Below are positions 9,001 through 18,096 of a stretch of 64,000 nucleotides of DNA, piece after piece. The notes under the pieces are model-generated. The model saw only the letters and a list, made by a program, of their open reading frames with translations. It was not told where the DNA came from and made no database searches. Position 1 is the first letter of the stretch, and the number at the start of each line of letters is the position of its first letter. This stretch comes from Symplocastrum torsivum CPER-KK1 (GTDB lineage Bacteria > Cyanobacteriota > Cyanobacteriia > Cyanobacteriales > Coleofasciculaceae): assembly GCA_019358875.1 (NCBI GenBank), contig JAHHIF010000021.1, positions 1 to 64,000 of the forward strand, given 5' to 3'. The position numbers and the translations under genes are program-made.

Positions 9001-12000
9001 CTTCAGCATTTGCCTGTTGAATCGCTAGTTGTTGACCATTCCACGAGAGTGATGTTGTCAAGGGTTTGTCAATAAACGCAACACCTTCACTAAAACTTAG
9101 CTGCCCATTAGCTCGTATCCCAGAAGGTGAAAGCGCCGCTAAGGAACCAGAAACATTGAGTCTACCATCGAGGTTTCCTCGTAAATCTTGGGAAAATCTT
9201 GATAACTGGACATCACTAGATTCGACAACAGCTTCAAAACGACCATTGCGTAGTTGTACATTACTCGCTGTGAGCGTACCTTCACCAAGCTGTAATCGTC
9301 CTGAACCACTACCCTGAATCGTGCTGGGACTAAAGGACGCGAGGCTACCAGAGAGGTTGAAGCGACCAGAAGCTAAACCACCTCGTAACGAGGGCGGCAC
9401 CTGGGTAAAACGCTCCAACGGTACATCGGATGTCTCAACTGCAACCTCAAAATTACCATTACGCAGTTGGACATTGTTGGCGGTAATCGTGCCTCCGTCA
9501 ACTTGCAATCGTCCTGAACCACTACCTTGAATCGTGCTAGGACTGAAGGATGTCAGACTTCCGGAGAGATTGAAGTTACCAGAAACTCCACCTTGTAATG
9601 ATGGTGGAACTGAGGCAAGACGACCTAACTGTACACCAGAGGCTTGGACTTGGGCGGTAAAGTTACCATTGCCCAGTTGCACATTCCTTGCGGTGAGAGT
9701 CCCTCCGCCAATATTTAATCGTCCTGAACCACTACCTTGAATCGTGCTAGGACTGAAGGATGTCAGACTTCCGGAGAGATTGAAGTTACCAGAAACTCCA
9801 CCTTGTAATGACGGTGGTACTGAGGCAAGACGACCTAACTGCACACTAGAGGCTTGAACTTGGGCAGTAAACCGACCGTTACGGAGTTGCACGTTGCTTG
9901 CCGTGACAGTCCCTCCGGCAATATTTAATCGTCCTGAACCGCTACCGCGAATCGTGGACGGACTGAAAGATGTCAAACTTCCAGAGAGATTAAAGTTGCC
10001 AGAAACAGGAGTTTGCAATGCGGGTGGTACTTGAGCAAGACGCCCTAATTGCACACCAGCGGCTTGAACTTGAGCCGTAAAGTTACCATTGCGGAGTTCG
10101 ACATTGCTGGCGGTGACAGTACCCCCAGCGATATTTAATCTTCCAGAGCCACTGCCTTGAATTGTGGAAGGGCTGAAGGAAGCTAGAGAACCAGAAAGGT
10201 TGAAATTACCAGAAATCGGACCTCGTAATGCGGGTGGGACTTGAGCAAGACGATCTAACTGCACACCGGAGGCTCGAACTTGGGTGCTGAAGCGCCCGTT
10301 AGCGAGTTGGATATTATTGGCTGTAACGTTACCTCCAGCAATATTTAAGCTCGCTGAACCATTACCCCGAAGTGTGGAAGGGCTGAAGGAATCCAGAGAG
10401 CCAAAAAGGTTGAAATTACCGGAAACTGGACCTCGTAACGAGGGTGGGACTTGGGCAAGACGATCTAACTGGACACCGGAGGCTCGGACTTGGGTGCTGA
10501 AGCGCTTACCGATTACCTGTACATTGTTCGCGATGACACTACCGCCAGCAACATTGAGATTTGCTGAACCTGTAGCACGAAGGTTTTGGAGATTGTCGAG
10601 GGAGCCAAAAATCTGGGTTCTCGCTGAGACTGCCCCAATTGGAACAGGTAGGTTGACATTGTAGTTTTTGGCGATCGCATCTCCGGGAACATTAGCCGCC
10701 TGAACGTCGAAGACTACGCCCCCCTTCTCACCCAGTTGTACCCTGCCATTCCCTGTTATTACCCCTCCTACAGTTGGTATGGCTCGGAGATTGCTAATCG
10801 TTAACCTGGAATCGACGAAGCCAAATTTGGCACTAATTGCTCGAAAATTCACGCGGTCAACTAGAGCAGGCTTCGTTGTGACGACTTCTCCAGAAACAAC
10901 AGGTTTAGCCAGAGGCCCAGTCACTCGCAGCGCAGTTTGGACTTGTCCCGATACTGTTACTGGCAATTCTTTAAAATTAAACGTCTGCAACACCTGCTTC
11001 ACAGCAACGGGTTGTGTCCGGGCTGTCAGATTGTAATTTGACTGGGTATCGACTACCCCATTTGCTTCGGCAGGAACTTGACCAAAAAGCGTTTTAACGT
11101 TTTCCAGCCGCACTTGTGTCTCTCTAAAGCGCAACCGCCCATTTGTATTGGCAAAGGGTTTCGGAAGCTGGGGAATTCTGGCTGTAACATTTTCCAGGTT
11201 TGCGGTTCCAAAAAACTTCAACGGCTGCTCTTTCTCGATTCGCACTTCCAAATTGCCATCTAGGTTACCCGCTTGAAGCACTAGTGGCAGTTGGAGCAAT
11301 CGACTGATTTCTGTCGCCACCAAGTTCTGCCCAGCAAGCACTAAGTTAGTTTGTTGAACCGAGGGGCGGCTTTGTCCCTCAATGGTGAAATTTCCTCCAC
11401 GAACTAGCTGACCTGCTAACTCAAACTTGATTAACTGATTCTCTTCAAGAAAACGAGTTTCTCCAGAGGGTACGACAACGGTTACAGGGGCTTGAAGTTT
11501 ACCCGCTTGTGACCTGGGTACCAGCACAACATCAGCATCCCGAAACCGCAACGCCTGAAGCTTGACATCAATTGCTCCTTTCTCTTGAGGCTGAAGCTTA
11601 GTGGAAACCCATTGTCTCTCTTTGTTCTGCTCCAGGTAGACATCCGGTTCAACTAGAGTGATTTCCAGTTCTAGCGTGCGAGTCAACAGAAATTGCACTG
11701 GGTTAAATGCTATCTCCACCGCCTTTGCCGTTGCGCGATCGGGGTCTGTTGCTGTTGCTGGGATGCTAGCAGCACCAAAATTCAAGCCATTAAAGGTAAG
11801 GCTCTCCACTTCCCCTAGCTGCAACGGACGATTGAGGAGCCGTTCAACGTTTCTCTCCACCAGTGGTGCTAATTGCCTCTGGACAAAAAACCAGCCAAAG
11901 CCAATCCCTCCACCGAGTCCGGCAAGAAAAATTACACCAAGGGCAATACCGATACGACGCGGCTGTCGCCACCGTGAACGCCTGGTAGAAGCCTGTGCTG

Positions 12001-12055
12001 GTTCGTTTCCTGAATTGGATTCAGGTTCGTTGCCTGGATTGGGGGCGTTTGTCAT
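6095..12055 (-). CDS. tamB: TamB-domain (DUF490) translocation/assembly-type giant protein
   Basis: About 1986 residues. There is a proline/asparagine-rich cytoplasmic tail, one N-terminal transmembrane anchor near residues 30-55, then a very long beta-rich region predicted to span the periplasm, and a C-terminal TamB/DUF490 domain ending in the typical RALIEYERRF. TamB-like proteins are thought to bridge the inner and outer membranes for lipid transport or outer-membrane protein assembly (family knowledge). Residues about 490-985 contain seven tandem copies of a 70-residue unit (see the separate repeat entry). I use the ATG at 12055; a GTG at 12073 would add six residues. No partner gene (BamA/TamA-like) lies nearby. 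Confidence 0.88.
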   Translation of the reverse strand: MTNAPNPGNEPESNSGNEPAQASTRRSRWRQPRRIGIALGVIFLAGLGGGIGFGWFFVQRQLAPLVERNVERLLNRPLQLGEVESLTFNGLNFGAASIPATATDPDRATAKAVEIAFNPVQFLLTRTLELEITLVEPDVYLEQNKERQWVSTKLQPQEKGAIDVKLQALRFRDADVVLVPRSQAGKLQAPVTVVVPSGETRFLEENQLIKFELAGQLVRGGNFTIEGQSRPSVQQTNLVLAGQNLVATEISRLLQLPLVLQAGNLDGNLEVRIEKEQPLKFFGTANLENVTARIPQLPKPFANTNGRLRFRETQVRLENVKTLFGQVPAEANGVVDTQSNYNLTARTQPVAVKQVLQTFNFKELPVTVSGQVQTALRVTGPLAKPVVSGEVVTTKPALVDRVNFRAISAKFGFVDSRLTISNLRAIPTVGGVITGNGRVQLGEKGGVVFDVQAANVPGDAIAKNYNVNLPVPIGAVSARTQIFGSLDNLQNLRATGSANLNVAGGSVIANNVQVIGKRFSTQVRASGVQLDRLAQVPPSLRGPVSGNFNLFGSLDSFSPSTLRGNGSASLNIAGGNVTANNIQLANGRFSTQVRASGVQLDRLAQVPPALRGPISGNFNLSGSLASFSPSTIQGSGSGRLNIAGGTVTASNVELRNGNFTAQVQAAGVQLGRLAQVPPALQTPVSGNFNLSGSLTSFSPSTIRGSGSGRLNIAGGTVTASNVQLRNGRFTAQVQASSVQLGRLASVPPSLQGGVSGNFNLSGSLTSFSPSTIQGSGSGRLNIGGGTLTARNVQLGNGNFTAQVQASGVQLGRLASVPPSLQGGVSGNFNLSGSLTSFSPSTIQGSGSGRLQVDGGTITANNVQLRNGNFEVAVETSDVPLERFTQVPPSLRGGLASGRFNLSGSLASFSPSTIQGSGSGRLQLGEGTLTASNVQLRNGRFEAVVESSDVQLSRFSQDLRGNLDGRLNVSGSLAALSPSGIRANGQLSFSEGVAFIDKPLTTSLSWNGQQLAIQQANAEGFDASGVVSLNPANPGVQAIQAFNLNVRATDLNLQQLGEILPNTVDVAGRADFDGSIAGTVSAPNVNGTLALRDFVVAGLRFESPLEGNVNTVPGQSLNLNLEGETDQIRVALAPNNQPISFFIQRGDAIASGERQGEVLRVSTQDFPIAIIKELAPVPAAIATQPFSGTVSGNLDVNLNTFAVSFNDLALTGPIFDPRTGDDSLAVNSRYLLSGTIARTATSPVFQNLQLRVEQGELETLLAALEVFNLTNLSPNSDGTIEAPVAVNLENESLQTQLRRLSEIEALAQQREAQAATSPLPDINLVDGRFSGTVQVDGSLASGITAQVNIQGENWEWDTYNVDQVSIVGEGSFQNGVITLLPLRIQSGDSLISYAGTIGGEAQSGQLQLRNIPIDELQTVLQRTQNVPPALSGFTGLLNATATLSGSINNPQARGELSITDATINRTPVQSAQGGFSYANARLNFGSTVLVSGTDPLNINGSIPYKLPFASVKPADNQIALNIDVQNEGLAFLNLLSGGQVTWVDGLGDVQLAISGTLDQDASRPLNLVAQGSATVEAATIAARALPEPLTNVNGTVLFNFDRIQVDNVQGQFSGGTVAAAGTIPISQPVPQENPLTVNIGELAINLKGLYNGRVQGDVIVTGTALAPQIGGEVNLFDGQVQIGQRGAGAGGTGAGGATTAGAAGGGQVASNLTEFNNLTLNLGEGVQIRQDPILNFLADGTLTLNGPLDGIRPEGIIRLERGQVNLFTTQFRLARSYENTAEFLPNRGLDPVLDVRLQASVAETTQRRLPTDPLSAEISDAPTFGYGSAQTVRVEARVEGPASQLADNIELTSSPSRSEVEIVALLGGGFVDTLGRGDTTLGLANLAGSALLSNVQNIIGDALGLSEFRLFPTINTDEDDRSSSLGLTAEASLDISRSFSISVLKELTTEQPFEYNLRYRLNDELLLRGGTNFSGDSRALIEYERRF
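9105..10590 (-). repeat. 210-bp coding tandem repeat array in the TamB-like gene
   Basis: Seven in-frame units of about 70 residues run through this stretch. Each contains SGNFNLSGSL, then SFSPSTIQGSGSGRL, then a G-rich turn, then NVQLRNGRF, then VQLGRLAQVPP. Period 210 bp is seen directly from the recurrence of CTTGAATCGTGCTAG-like sequence near 9320, 9530, 9740, 9950, 10160 and 10370 (one unit is 3 bp longer). Two neighbouring units share 94 identical bases (9507-9600 and 9717-9810), so the array is young or still being homogenised. Confidence 0.9.
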
Positions 12056-12338
12056 CTTCTCCTCTTCGCGCACCTCAGACTACAGATGGCATTGCTGCCG
12101 CTGTCATAACCTAGTCCCACTCGTAGGGACGCTTCTACAAGCGTAGTAAGAGCAAGATTAGCCAGACTGAAGCCAAGTTATTGACGCTTCCTGCCCTACC
12201 AGAGCTTGAGGGTGGGAATCTTATAGAGGTTAACTCATAAAGTAATCAAGAAATCCCTCAAGTAACTCAACCCCACCTTCTGTCCGTTTAACTGGCACAT
12301 TGGGTATTTTGTAGGCCATGGATGGTTTGCAGCCTTTT

Positions 12339-14081
12339 TCACTCCTGTTGACTTGACTTGAGACAGGCTGCCTCTAAGACAACTAAACTCTCTGTCTGAG
12401 CAACCAAACAGTTTTCTATGACGCTACTCAATGCAGGGAGAGTTCCCTGCCGGACTCTGGCTAACGCTTCCCCAGTCACTGGCTGAAATAGGTGAAGCCA
12501 ATCGTTGTTGGCTAAATACTCCGCTGTAAAGGCACTTCGATCCAACAACCAAAAATCGACACCGTACTTTTGAATAAACGTTTGGACATCTGCTAAGTCG
12601 GGACTATATTGAGCGCGAATTAGGTCAATTACCCGTTGGCGAAATTGACCATAGTAGCCCAAATGATAGGGAATTGCATATTCCCGCCCGACTAAAATTG
12701 GTCGCTGAGCAAACGTTGGGATGTTGTTCACTTCCTCTGCTAGGGAGGCAATCAGGCTATCTTTTGGCTGTTTTTGAAAAAACTCATACAATTGCGGTGC
12801 CTCTCCTACTTCGTAGGCAGTCATGGGGAAGCTTTTGATAAAGCTAGGATACAGAATGAGGGTAGCTCCAATCAGGGCTGTTATTCCGAGAGCGATAAAC
12901 TGTCTTTGGGGACGAGGGGATTGAGTTGGCGACAATGCCCAACCTAGAACGGCATCGACAATGAGACTCAAGGCGATCGCACTAGCTAAAATTACAATTA
13001 GCCGAAAGCTGTAACTGGTATAACGGCTAGGCAGGTGTAGTTTAAACAGTAGTGCGTGAGCCGCAAAAAACATCCCGACAGATACCAACAGCAGTTGCGG
13101 TAAAACCAGCACACTGGACTTAACTTGTTGCCCTAAAGGAAACTGAGAAGGAAATTTCAACAGCACAGGTAACAATAACCCTGTACAAAGGGTTACAGGT
13201 GTAAATAGCGATTTGGGAAACATCCCACTCCGTTCGCCTGAGAACCAAAAATCTGCAAATGATTCCTGAAAAAATTCAGATCGTCCATCTGGAGCAAATT
13301 CAGGTAATTGTCTCGCTTGGGCGACTGAGATGACAGGCCCAAACTCAGAAGAAGTCAAGGCAAAGGGTAACATGACAAGAATAATTACTCCCAGTCCAGC
13401 AAAGCAGAACCGATAATCTCGTTTATCTTGAGTAAGGCGAAGCTGTCCATTTTGCCACTTCACCAGTTGCAGAATTAAGACACCCGCACTGAGGAAAATA
13501 CACTGGGGATAAAATAAGCCGATAAGCGCGATCGCAACCAAACAAGGCAGCAAGGAACGCCGCAATAAATAGTACAAAAACGCGAGAAATAGTAGATACA
13601 CAAACGCTCTAGGCGTTGCGGAGGCTAAGTCATCTTCAACCCAGAGATTTTGATTTAACAATAACGCCGCAACAAATCCAGCAGCAGGTATTGGCAACAT
13701 CTCCAAACAGACACCAAAACAGTATGCCGTTGTCACTAACCCAATTGCCAGCGGCAAAAACTTATTGAACGTTAAGGGATTAATCCCCAAAAATGCTGCT
13801 AAATGATAGAGCGTCGAGTAGCCAGCCGGAGCTACGGATTGGAAATAATCTGCAATTAAATCATTGGGAAATAACTCTGGATCAATAAACCGCTGCATCC
13901 AGAAAACGTGCTGCCGCGCATCATCCTGCACCACATACTCACTACTAAACGCCTCTCGCAGCGCTAACAGACTGTAAATTGCCGCAAATGTCAAGCTCAA
14001 GCTCAACCAAAACCTCACCTGAGCGGTGGACACTTTAGAGGTAGAACCTGTTAGAAATTTGCGTAAGCGTGCAGTCAACAT
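12339..14081 (-). CDS. polytopic GT-C-like membrane protein, putative glycosyltransferase
   Basis: Membrane protein of 580 residues with about 10-12 hydrophobic segments and a C-terminal soluble part from about residue 430. The first extracytoplasmic loop carries VVQDDARQHVFWMQRF; a paired acidic motif in this loop is the expected position of the catalytic residue in GT-C glycosyltransferases. I do not recognise a specific family and infer the function only from topology and this motif, plus two GT39-type genes next door on the other strand. The start at 14081 (MLTARLRKFL) gives a basic N-terminus before the first membrane span. The acceptor and sugar donor are unknown. Confidence 0.6.
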   Translation of the reverse strand: MLTARLRKFLTGSTSKVSTAQVRFWLSLSLTFAAIYSLLALREAFSSEYVVQDDARQHVFWMQRFIDPELFPNDLIADYFQSVAPAGYSTLYHLAAFLGINPLTFNKFLPLAIGLVTTAYCFGVCLEMLPIPAAGFVAALLLNQNLWVEDDLASATPRAFVYLLFLAFLYYLLRRSLLPCLVAIALIGLFYPQCIFLSAGVLILQLVKWQNGQLRLTQDKRDYRFCFAGLGVIILVMLPFALTSSEFGPVISVAQARQLPEFAPDGRSEFFQESFADFWFSGERSGMFPKSLFTPVTLCTGLLLPVLLKFPSQFPLGQQVKSSVLVLPQLLLVSVGMFFAAHALLFKLHLPSRYTSYSFRLIVILASAIALSLIVDAVLGWALSPTQSPRPQRQFIALGITALIGATLILYPSFIKSFPMTAYEVGEAPQLYEFFQKQPKDSLIASLAEEVNNIPTFAQRPILVGREYAIPYHLGYYGQFRQRVIDLIRAQYSPDLADVQTFIQKYGVDFWLLDRSAFTAEYLANNDWLHLFQPVTGEALARVRQGTLPALSSVIENCLVAQTESLVVLEAACLKSSQQE

Positions 14082-14254
14082 AGCAGCCGTGGGTAGTACG
14101 TGATGATCGTACCCCGATCAGACGAAGCGTCAGCTTTATCCCATACTTATAAAGCTAGGGATCGAAGAAGGATGCCTTGTCTTTTGAAAGCGATTGGCAT
14201 CACTCTCAGCAATCTTGCTTCTTTTCCCCAATCAATTCAGGGTTTGGCAGCAAT

Positions 14255-14284
14255 AGCTGATAGCTGAACGCTGATAGCTGACAG
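14255..14284 (+). repeat. GCTGATAGCTGA-type intergenic repeat
   Basis: The spacer between the divergent membrane-protein genes (14082-14374) contains AATAGCTGATAGCTGAACGC followed by TGATAGCTGACAG. The same AGCTGATAGCTGA/TCAGCTATCAGCT motif recurs at about 1963-1977, 53509-53525 and 60116-60139. It resembles the short repeats common in cyanobacterial spacers. Nothing else is evident in the spacer. Confidence 0.5.
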
Positions 14285-14374
14285 GTATTTGGTCTGCTGG
14301 TACTCTATAACAAAACGATCTTTCCTTCCTACGTGTTTAGGTTCAGGAATGGTTTTGTGGGAAGGTGTGGTGTG

Positions 14375-16027
14375 ATGGACGGTAAATTAGCCCAATCTTG
14401 GAAGTGGCGACTGACGGGAGTGCAGTTTTTACTCATCGTCGTGCTACTTCTGGGTATCGTTTTTCGGTTCGTTAATCTCGATCAAAAAGTTTACTGGGGT
14501 GATGAGGCTTACAGTTCCTCCCGAATTTCTGGCTATACAGCCGAGGAAATTGTTCAAGCACTTTACACGGGACGTGAACTGAGTGTCGAGGAGTTGCTGT
14601 TTTATCAAAACGCCAATCCTGAACGCACCGTAGGTGACACTCTAAGAGTGATAGCGACAGAAGCGCCTCACCATCCGCCGTTGTACTACATCATGGCGAG
14701 AGTTTGGGAGGAGTGGTTCGGCATCTCGGTAGGGATAAAACGATGTCTGCCTGCGTTGATTAGCCTTCTTGCTTTCCCTTGCCTGTACTGGCTGTGTTGG
14801 GAATTATTTGGTTCGTCTTTGACTGGCTGGATCGCGATCGCATTAGTGGCTGTTTCGCCAATTCATGTACTGTATGCTCAGGAAGTCCGGGAGTATAGCT
14901 TATGGACAGTCAGTGTTTTGTTCGCCACGGCTTCCTTATTGTACGCTGTCCGAGTCAAAACCAAGGGGAGTTGGAGCCTGTATGGGCTGAGTATTGCGAT
15001 CGCACTTTACTCCCATTTATTCTCCGGCATGGTAGTGCTTGGACACGGAATTTATGTCCTAAGCCTCGACGGTTGGCGGTGGAGTAAAAGACTAAGGGAT
15101 TACCTCTTCGCCGCAGCCGTAGGATTAGCACTTTTTATTCCCTGGATTCTCATCTTTATCAAGCAAGAAAGTCGGGTTAGTAAAGGCTGGGCATGGGTTG
15201 TTCAAGACATCTCCCAGCTAAACTTTTATCAACGGTGGCTAACAAATTTGGTTCGTGGTTTCTTCGATGTACAAATCGGAAACCATGACCCTTTTGACTT
15301 GCCATTTGGTTATGATCAACCTACAACTTATGTAATTATTCCGATTGTGGTTTTGGTCGCTTACGCGATGTACTTTCTCTTTCGCGAAGCACCAAGAACA
15401 GTTTGGCTACTCCTCTTAGTGCTGATGGCATCAACAACATTGCCTCTCGTGCTACCTGATTTAATTTCAGGCGGAAGACGCTCAACAATTGCCAGGTATC
15501 AACTCCCTAGCTATATAGGCATTCAACTTACCGTTGCCTATCTTTTATCGACAAAAATTAGTGCTGTTTCTGACCATTTGCAGCAGAAGCTTTGGCGATT
15601 CATCACCGTTGCTCTGATTTCTTGCGGAGTAGTGTCTTGTGCGTTAATTGCCCAATCAGACACTTGGTGGACTAAATACACGGACTACCACAATGCCCAG
15701 GTAGCGCGTATTATTAATCAGTCTCCTGCGCCCTTAGTCTGGAGTGATAGCGCCCCTAATCGAATTCTTGCGCTTAGCCATCTACTTGGTCCAAAAGTAC
15801 GACTACAGTTAGTAGAGATTCCATCCGAAGTTCCAGAAATCTCCAAAGAAAAGCTTCCAGAAATTCCACAAAATTTCACTGATGTATTTTTCCTGGAAAG
15901 TACACCTCCTGATTCTCTACTACGTGGCGAATTGGAGAAGCATAAAAATTATAACTTTGAGCTTGTGTATAAAGAGAAAATTAGTTTTAAAGACCGCCAA
16001 ACTTTGCTATGGAGGCTAAAAGCTTAG
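14375..16027 (+). CDS. glycosyltransferase family 39-type membrane protein, copy A
   Basis: ArnT/PMT-like GT-C enzyme of 550 residues that would move a sugar from a polyprenyl-phosphate donor to an envelope acceptor on the periplasmic side (family knowledge). After the first membrane span is FVNLDQKVYWGDEAYSS, with the conserved acidic pair of GT39, then HHPPLYYIMARVWEEWFG, SPIHVLYAQEVREYSLW and about ten further spans. I use the ATG at 14375 (MDGKLAQSW) with GAAGG about 10 nt before it; a GTG at 14333 would add 14 unlikely residues. The next gene is a close paralog. Specificity is unknown. Confidence 0.85.
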   Translation: MDGKLAQSWKWRLTGVQFLLIVVLLLGIVFRFVNLDQKVYWGDEAYSSSRISGYTAEEIVQALYTGRELSVEELLFYQNANPERTVGDTLRVIATEAPHHPPLYYIMARVWEEWFGISVGIKRCLPALISLLAFPCLYWLCWELFGSSLTGWIAIALVAVSPIHVLYAQEVREYSLWTVSVLFATASLLYAVRVKTKGSWSLYGLSIAIALYSHLFSGMVVLGHGIYVLSLDGWRWSKRLRDYLFAAAVGLALFIPWILIFIKQESRVSKGWAWVVQDISQLNFYQRWLTNLVRGFFDVQIGNHDPFDLPFGYDQPTTYVIIPIVVLVAYAMYFLFREAPRTVWLLLLVLMASTTLPLVLPDLISGGRRSTIARYQLPSYIGIQLTVAYLLSTKISAVSDHLQQKLWRFITVALISCGVVSCALIAQSDTWWTKYTDYHNAQVARIINQSPAPLVWSDSAPNRILALSHLLGPKVRLQLVEIPSEVPEISKEKLPEIPQNFTDVFFLESTPPDSLLRGELEKHKNYNFELVYKEKISFKDRQTLLWRLKA

Positions 16028-16159
16028 CTAACCTTGCGTTAAAAGTTCCATCACACAGAATCACTAATCATCTCGCTTCTGTCTTCAAAATCAACTGCGA
16101 CAGCGAAGATACTTAAACTACCGTTTTCTGGAAGTTTTCAGTAGAGAGCGAGACGTTGT

Positions 16160-16177
16160 ATGAAGGAGAATTAATTG
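16160..16177 (+). promoter_or_regulatory. four-codon frame ending in TAA directly before the TTG start
   Basis: ATG AAG GAG AAT TAA lies at 16160-16174, immediately followed by TTG at 16175 in the same frame. The GAAGGAG inside these codons is also the best ribosome site for the TTG (about 6 nt). Read through the stop, MKEN*LLKSLRFSLSGIRF aligns with the N-terminus of copy A (MDGKLAQSWKWRLTGVQF). The TAA therefore looks like a nonsense codon just after the ancestral start. Confidence 0.6.
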
Positions 16178-17899
16178 CTCAAATCTTTGAGGTTTTCGCT
16201 GTCTGGAATACGGTTTTTAGCTATCGTTGCGTTGCTTCTAGGTATCTTTTTTAGATTCATTAATCTAGACCAAAAAGTCTACTGGGGTGATGAAGCTTAC
16301 AGTTCATTACGAATTGCAGGTTACACAACAGAGGAAGTTGTCGAAGCCACCTACACAGGGGAGGAAATTGGCATTGAGGAGTTACAAAAATATCAACGTC
16401 CTAATACCGAAAGAGGTTTAGTTGATACTCTAAAGGTTTTAGCTTCAGAAGACTCGATACATCCACCGTTGTACTACATCAAGGCAAGATTTTGGGAACA
16501 GTTATTTGGCTCATCGGTAGCGGTAAAAAGACGTTTACCCGCCTTGATTAGTCTTTTTGCCTTTCCTTGCCTGTATTGGCTATGCCTAGAACTATTTAAT
16601 TCGTCGTTAACTGCCTGGATAGCAGTTGCTTTAGTTGCCGTTTCACCGATTCATCTCCTGTATGCCCAGGAAGTGCGGGAGTATAGCTTGTGGACAGTAA
16701 GCGTTTTGCTTGCAAGCGCCTCTTTACTCTATGCCCTACGAGTCCAAACCAAACGGAGTTGGATAATTTATGCGCTTACTTTAGCCTTATCACTGTATTC
16801 TCATCTCTTTTCAGGAATGGTTGCGATCGCACAAGGAATTTATGTACTCATCAGGGAGCGCTTTCAATGGAGTCAACGTCTCAAATCTTACATCTTAGCG
16901 GCAACATCAGGGTTGTTACTGTTTTCGCCCTGGCTTTTCATCTTTCTCAATAACAAACGTCAAGCTTATGAACAGTGGGAATGGACTACTGAAAGCTTAT
17001 CTCCCCTGAGCTTTTATCAAAGTTGGGTAGCTAATCTTATTCATGCCTTCCTTGATGTGCAAGTGGCAAGCCAAGACCCTTTCAGTCTGGTATTTAGTTA
17101 TGATTCTCCCATCACTTACTTGATGCTACTGATTTTTTTATTGGTAGCTTACGCAATTTATTTTCTTTTTCGTCAAGCACCAAAATCAGTTTGGCTATTT
17201 GTTTTAATCTTAATGGCAGCAACGACTTTGCCTCTTGTGTTGCTAGATTTAAAGTCAGGAGGACAACGCTCAACGATTGCTCGATATCACCTCCCTAGCT
17301 ATCTCGGAATTCAACTCGCTGTTGCCTATCTACTCTCCACAAAACTGAGTAATATAGCTCCTAGTAGATGGCAGTTTATGTTTTGGCGGTTAATTACGAT
17401 TATCCTGATTTCCTGCGGAATAATCTCTTGTAGCTTAGTTGCTCAATCGGATACCTGGTGGACAAAGTATAGTGATTACTACAATGTACGAGTAGCTAAA
17501 ATTATTAACCAGTCTCCTGCTCCTCTTTTGTGGAGCGACAGCAACTACAATCGGATTTTGTCAATGAGCTATGCACTTGACTCCAAAGTGCGATTACAAC
17601 TAGTAAATAGTCCGGAAGAAACTACAGAGTTTTCTCAATCAAAATCTTATCTTCAGCTACTTCAAACCCTCCCTAACCCTTTCTTCAAGAATAAAAAAGA
17701 GGTACAAGATCTGAGCCAAAAAAAGCTATTAGAAACTTCAAAAAACTTTAGTGATGTATTTTTGCTAGAAATCACTCCTCCTACTTCCTTATTGCGTTCG
17801 GAACTTCAGAAGTCTAAAAACTACAAATTTGAGCTTGCGTACGAAGAGAAAATTAGTTTTAAAGACCGCAAGACTCTCTTGTGGAGACTTGCCAAGTAG
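16175..17899 (+). CDS. glycosyltransferase family 39-type membrane protein, copy B
   Basis: Tandem paralog of the preceding gene, very similar from FINLDQKVYWGDEAYSS onward, with the same HPPLYYIKARFWEQLFG and YAQEVREYSLW segments. It has 574 residues. It is longer near the C-terminus, where about 25 extra residues (SKSYLQLLQTLPNPFFKN) precede the shared ending KISFKDRKTLLWRL. It starts at TTG 16175 behind a good AGGAG; an upstream in-frame ATG is cut off by a TAA after four codons (see the separate entry). It probably acts on an envelope glycan like copy A; divergence outside the catalytic loops could reflect a different acceptor. Confidence 0.83.
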   Translation: MLKSLRFSLSGIRFLAIVALLLGIFFRFINLDQKVYWGDEAYSSLRIAGYTTEEVVEATYTGEEIGIEELQKYQRPNTERGLVDTLKVLASEDSIHPPLYYIKARFWEQLFGSSVAVKRRLPALISLFAFPCLYWLCLELFNSSLTAWIAVALVAVSPIHLLYAQEVREYSLWTVSVLLASASLLYALRVQTKRSWIIYALTLALSLYSHLFSGMVAIAQGIYVLIRERFQWSQRLKSYILAATSGLLLFSPWLFIFLNNKRQAYEQWEWTTESLSPLSFYQSWVANLIHAFLDVQVASQDPFSLVFSYDSPITYLMLLIFLLVAYAIYFLFRQAPKSVWLFVLILMAATTLPLVLLDLKSGGQRSTIARYHLPSYLGIQLAVAYLLSTKLSNIAPSRWQFMFWRLITIILISCGIISCSLVAQSDTWWTKYSDYYNVRVAKIINQSPAPLLWSDSNYNRILSMSYALDSKVRLQLVNSPEETTEFSQSKSYLQLLQTLPNPFFKNKKEVQDLSQKKLLETSKNFSDVFLLEITPPTSLLRSELQKSKNYKFELAYEEKISFKDRKTLLWRLAK

Positions 17900-17994
17900 T
17901 CAAAATGTAATTTATAGTGTTGCGAACTTTCTTTCGTGAACATGGATTAGCCCTACTTGTGCAGGGGGTCTCTAGGTAGGCACTCCGTCCCCCA

Positions 17995-18041
17995 GAAGGG
18001 GGGTTTGGGGGGAAGCCCCCCCCATCCGGGTTTTTCCAGTA
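17995..18041. repeat. G/C-block hairpin repeat, copy 2
   Basis: GGGGGGTTTGGGGGGAAGCC, continuing CCCCCCATCCGGGTTTTTCC, matches the copy at 3185-3231 in order and spacing. TGGGGGG and CCCCCCCCA pair around AAG. It lies between convergent genes, 3' of the minus-strand dehydrogenase that ends at 18097. Confidence 0.55.
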
Positions 18042-18096
18042 AACAACTAAACTTCCTAAAGTTCAGTGCGATTGAGATTCCTCTTGGCAAAAGATA

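Noticed and set aside
9066..10664. Series of plus-strand frames of 68-126 residues with regular spacing
   Set aside because: They are antisense shadows of the 210-bp coding repeat in the TamB-like gene; the regular spacing comes from the repeat.
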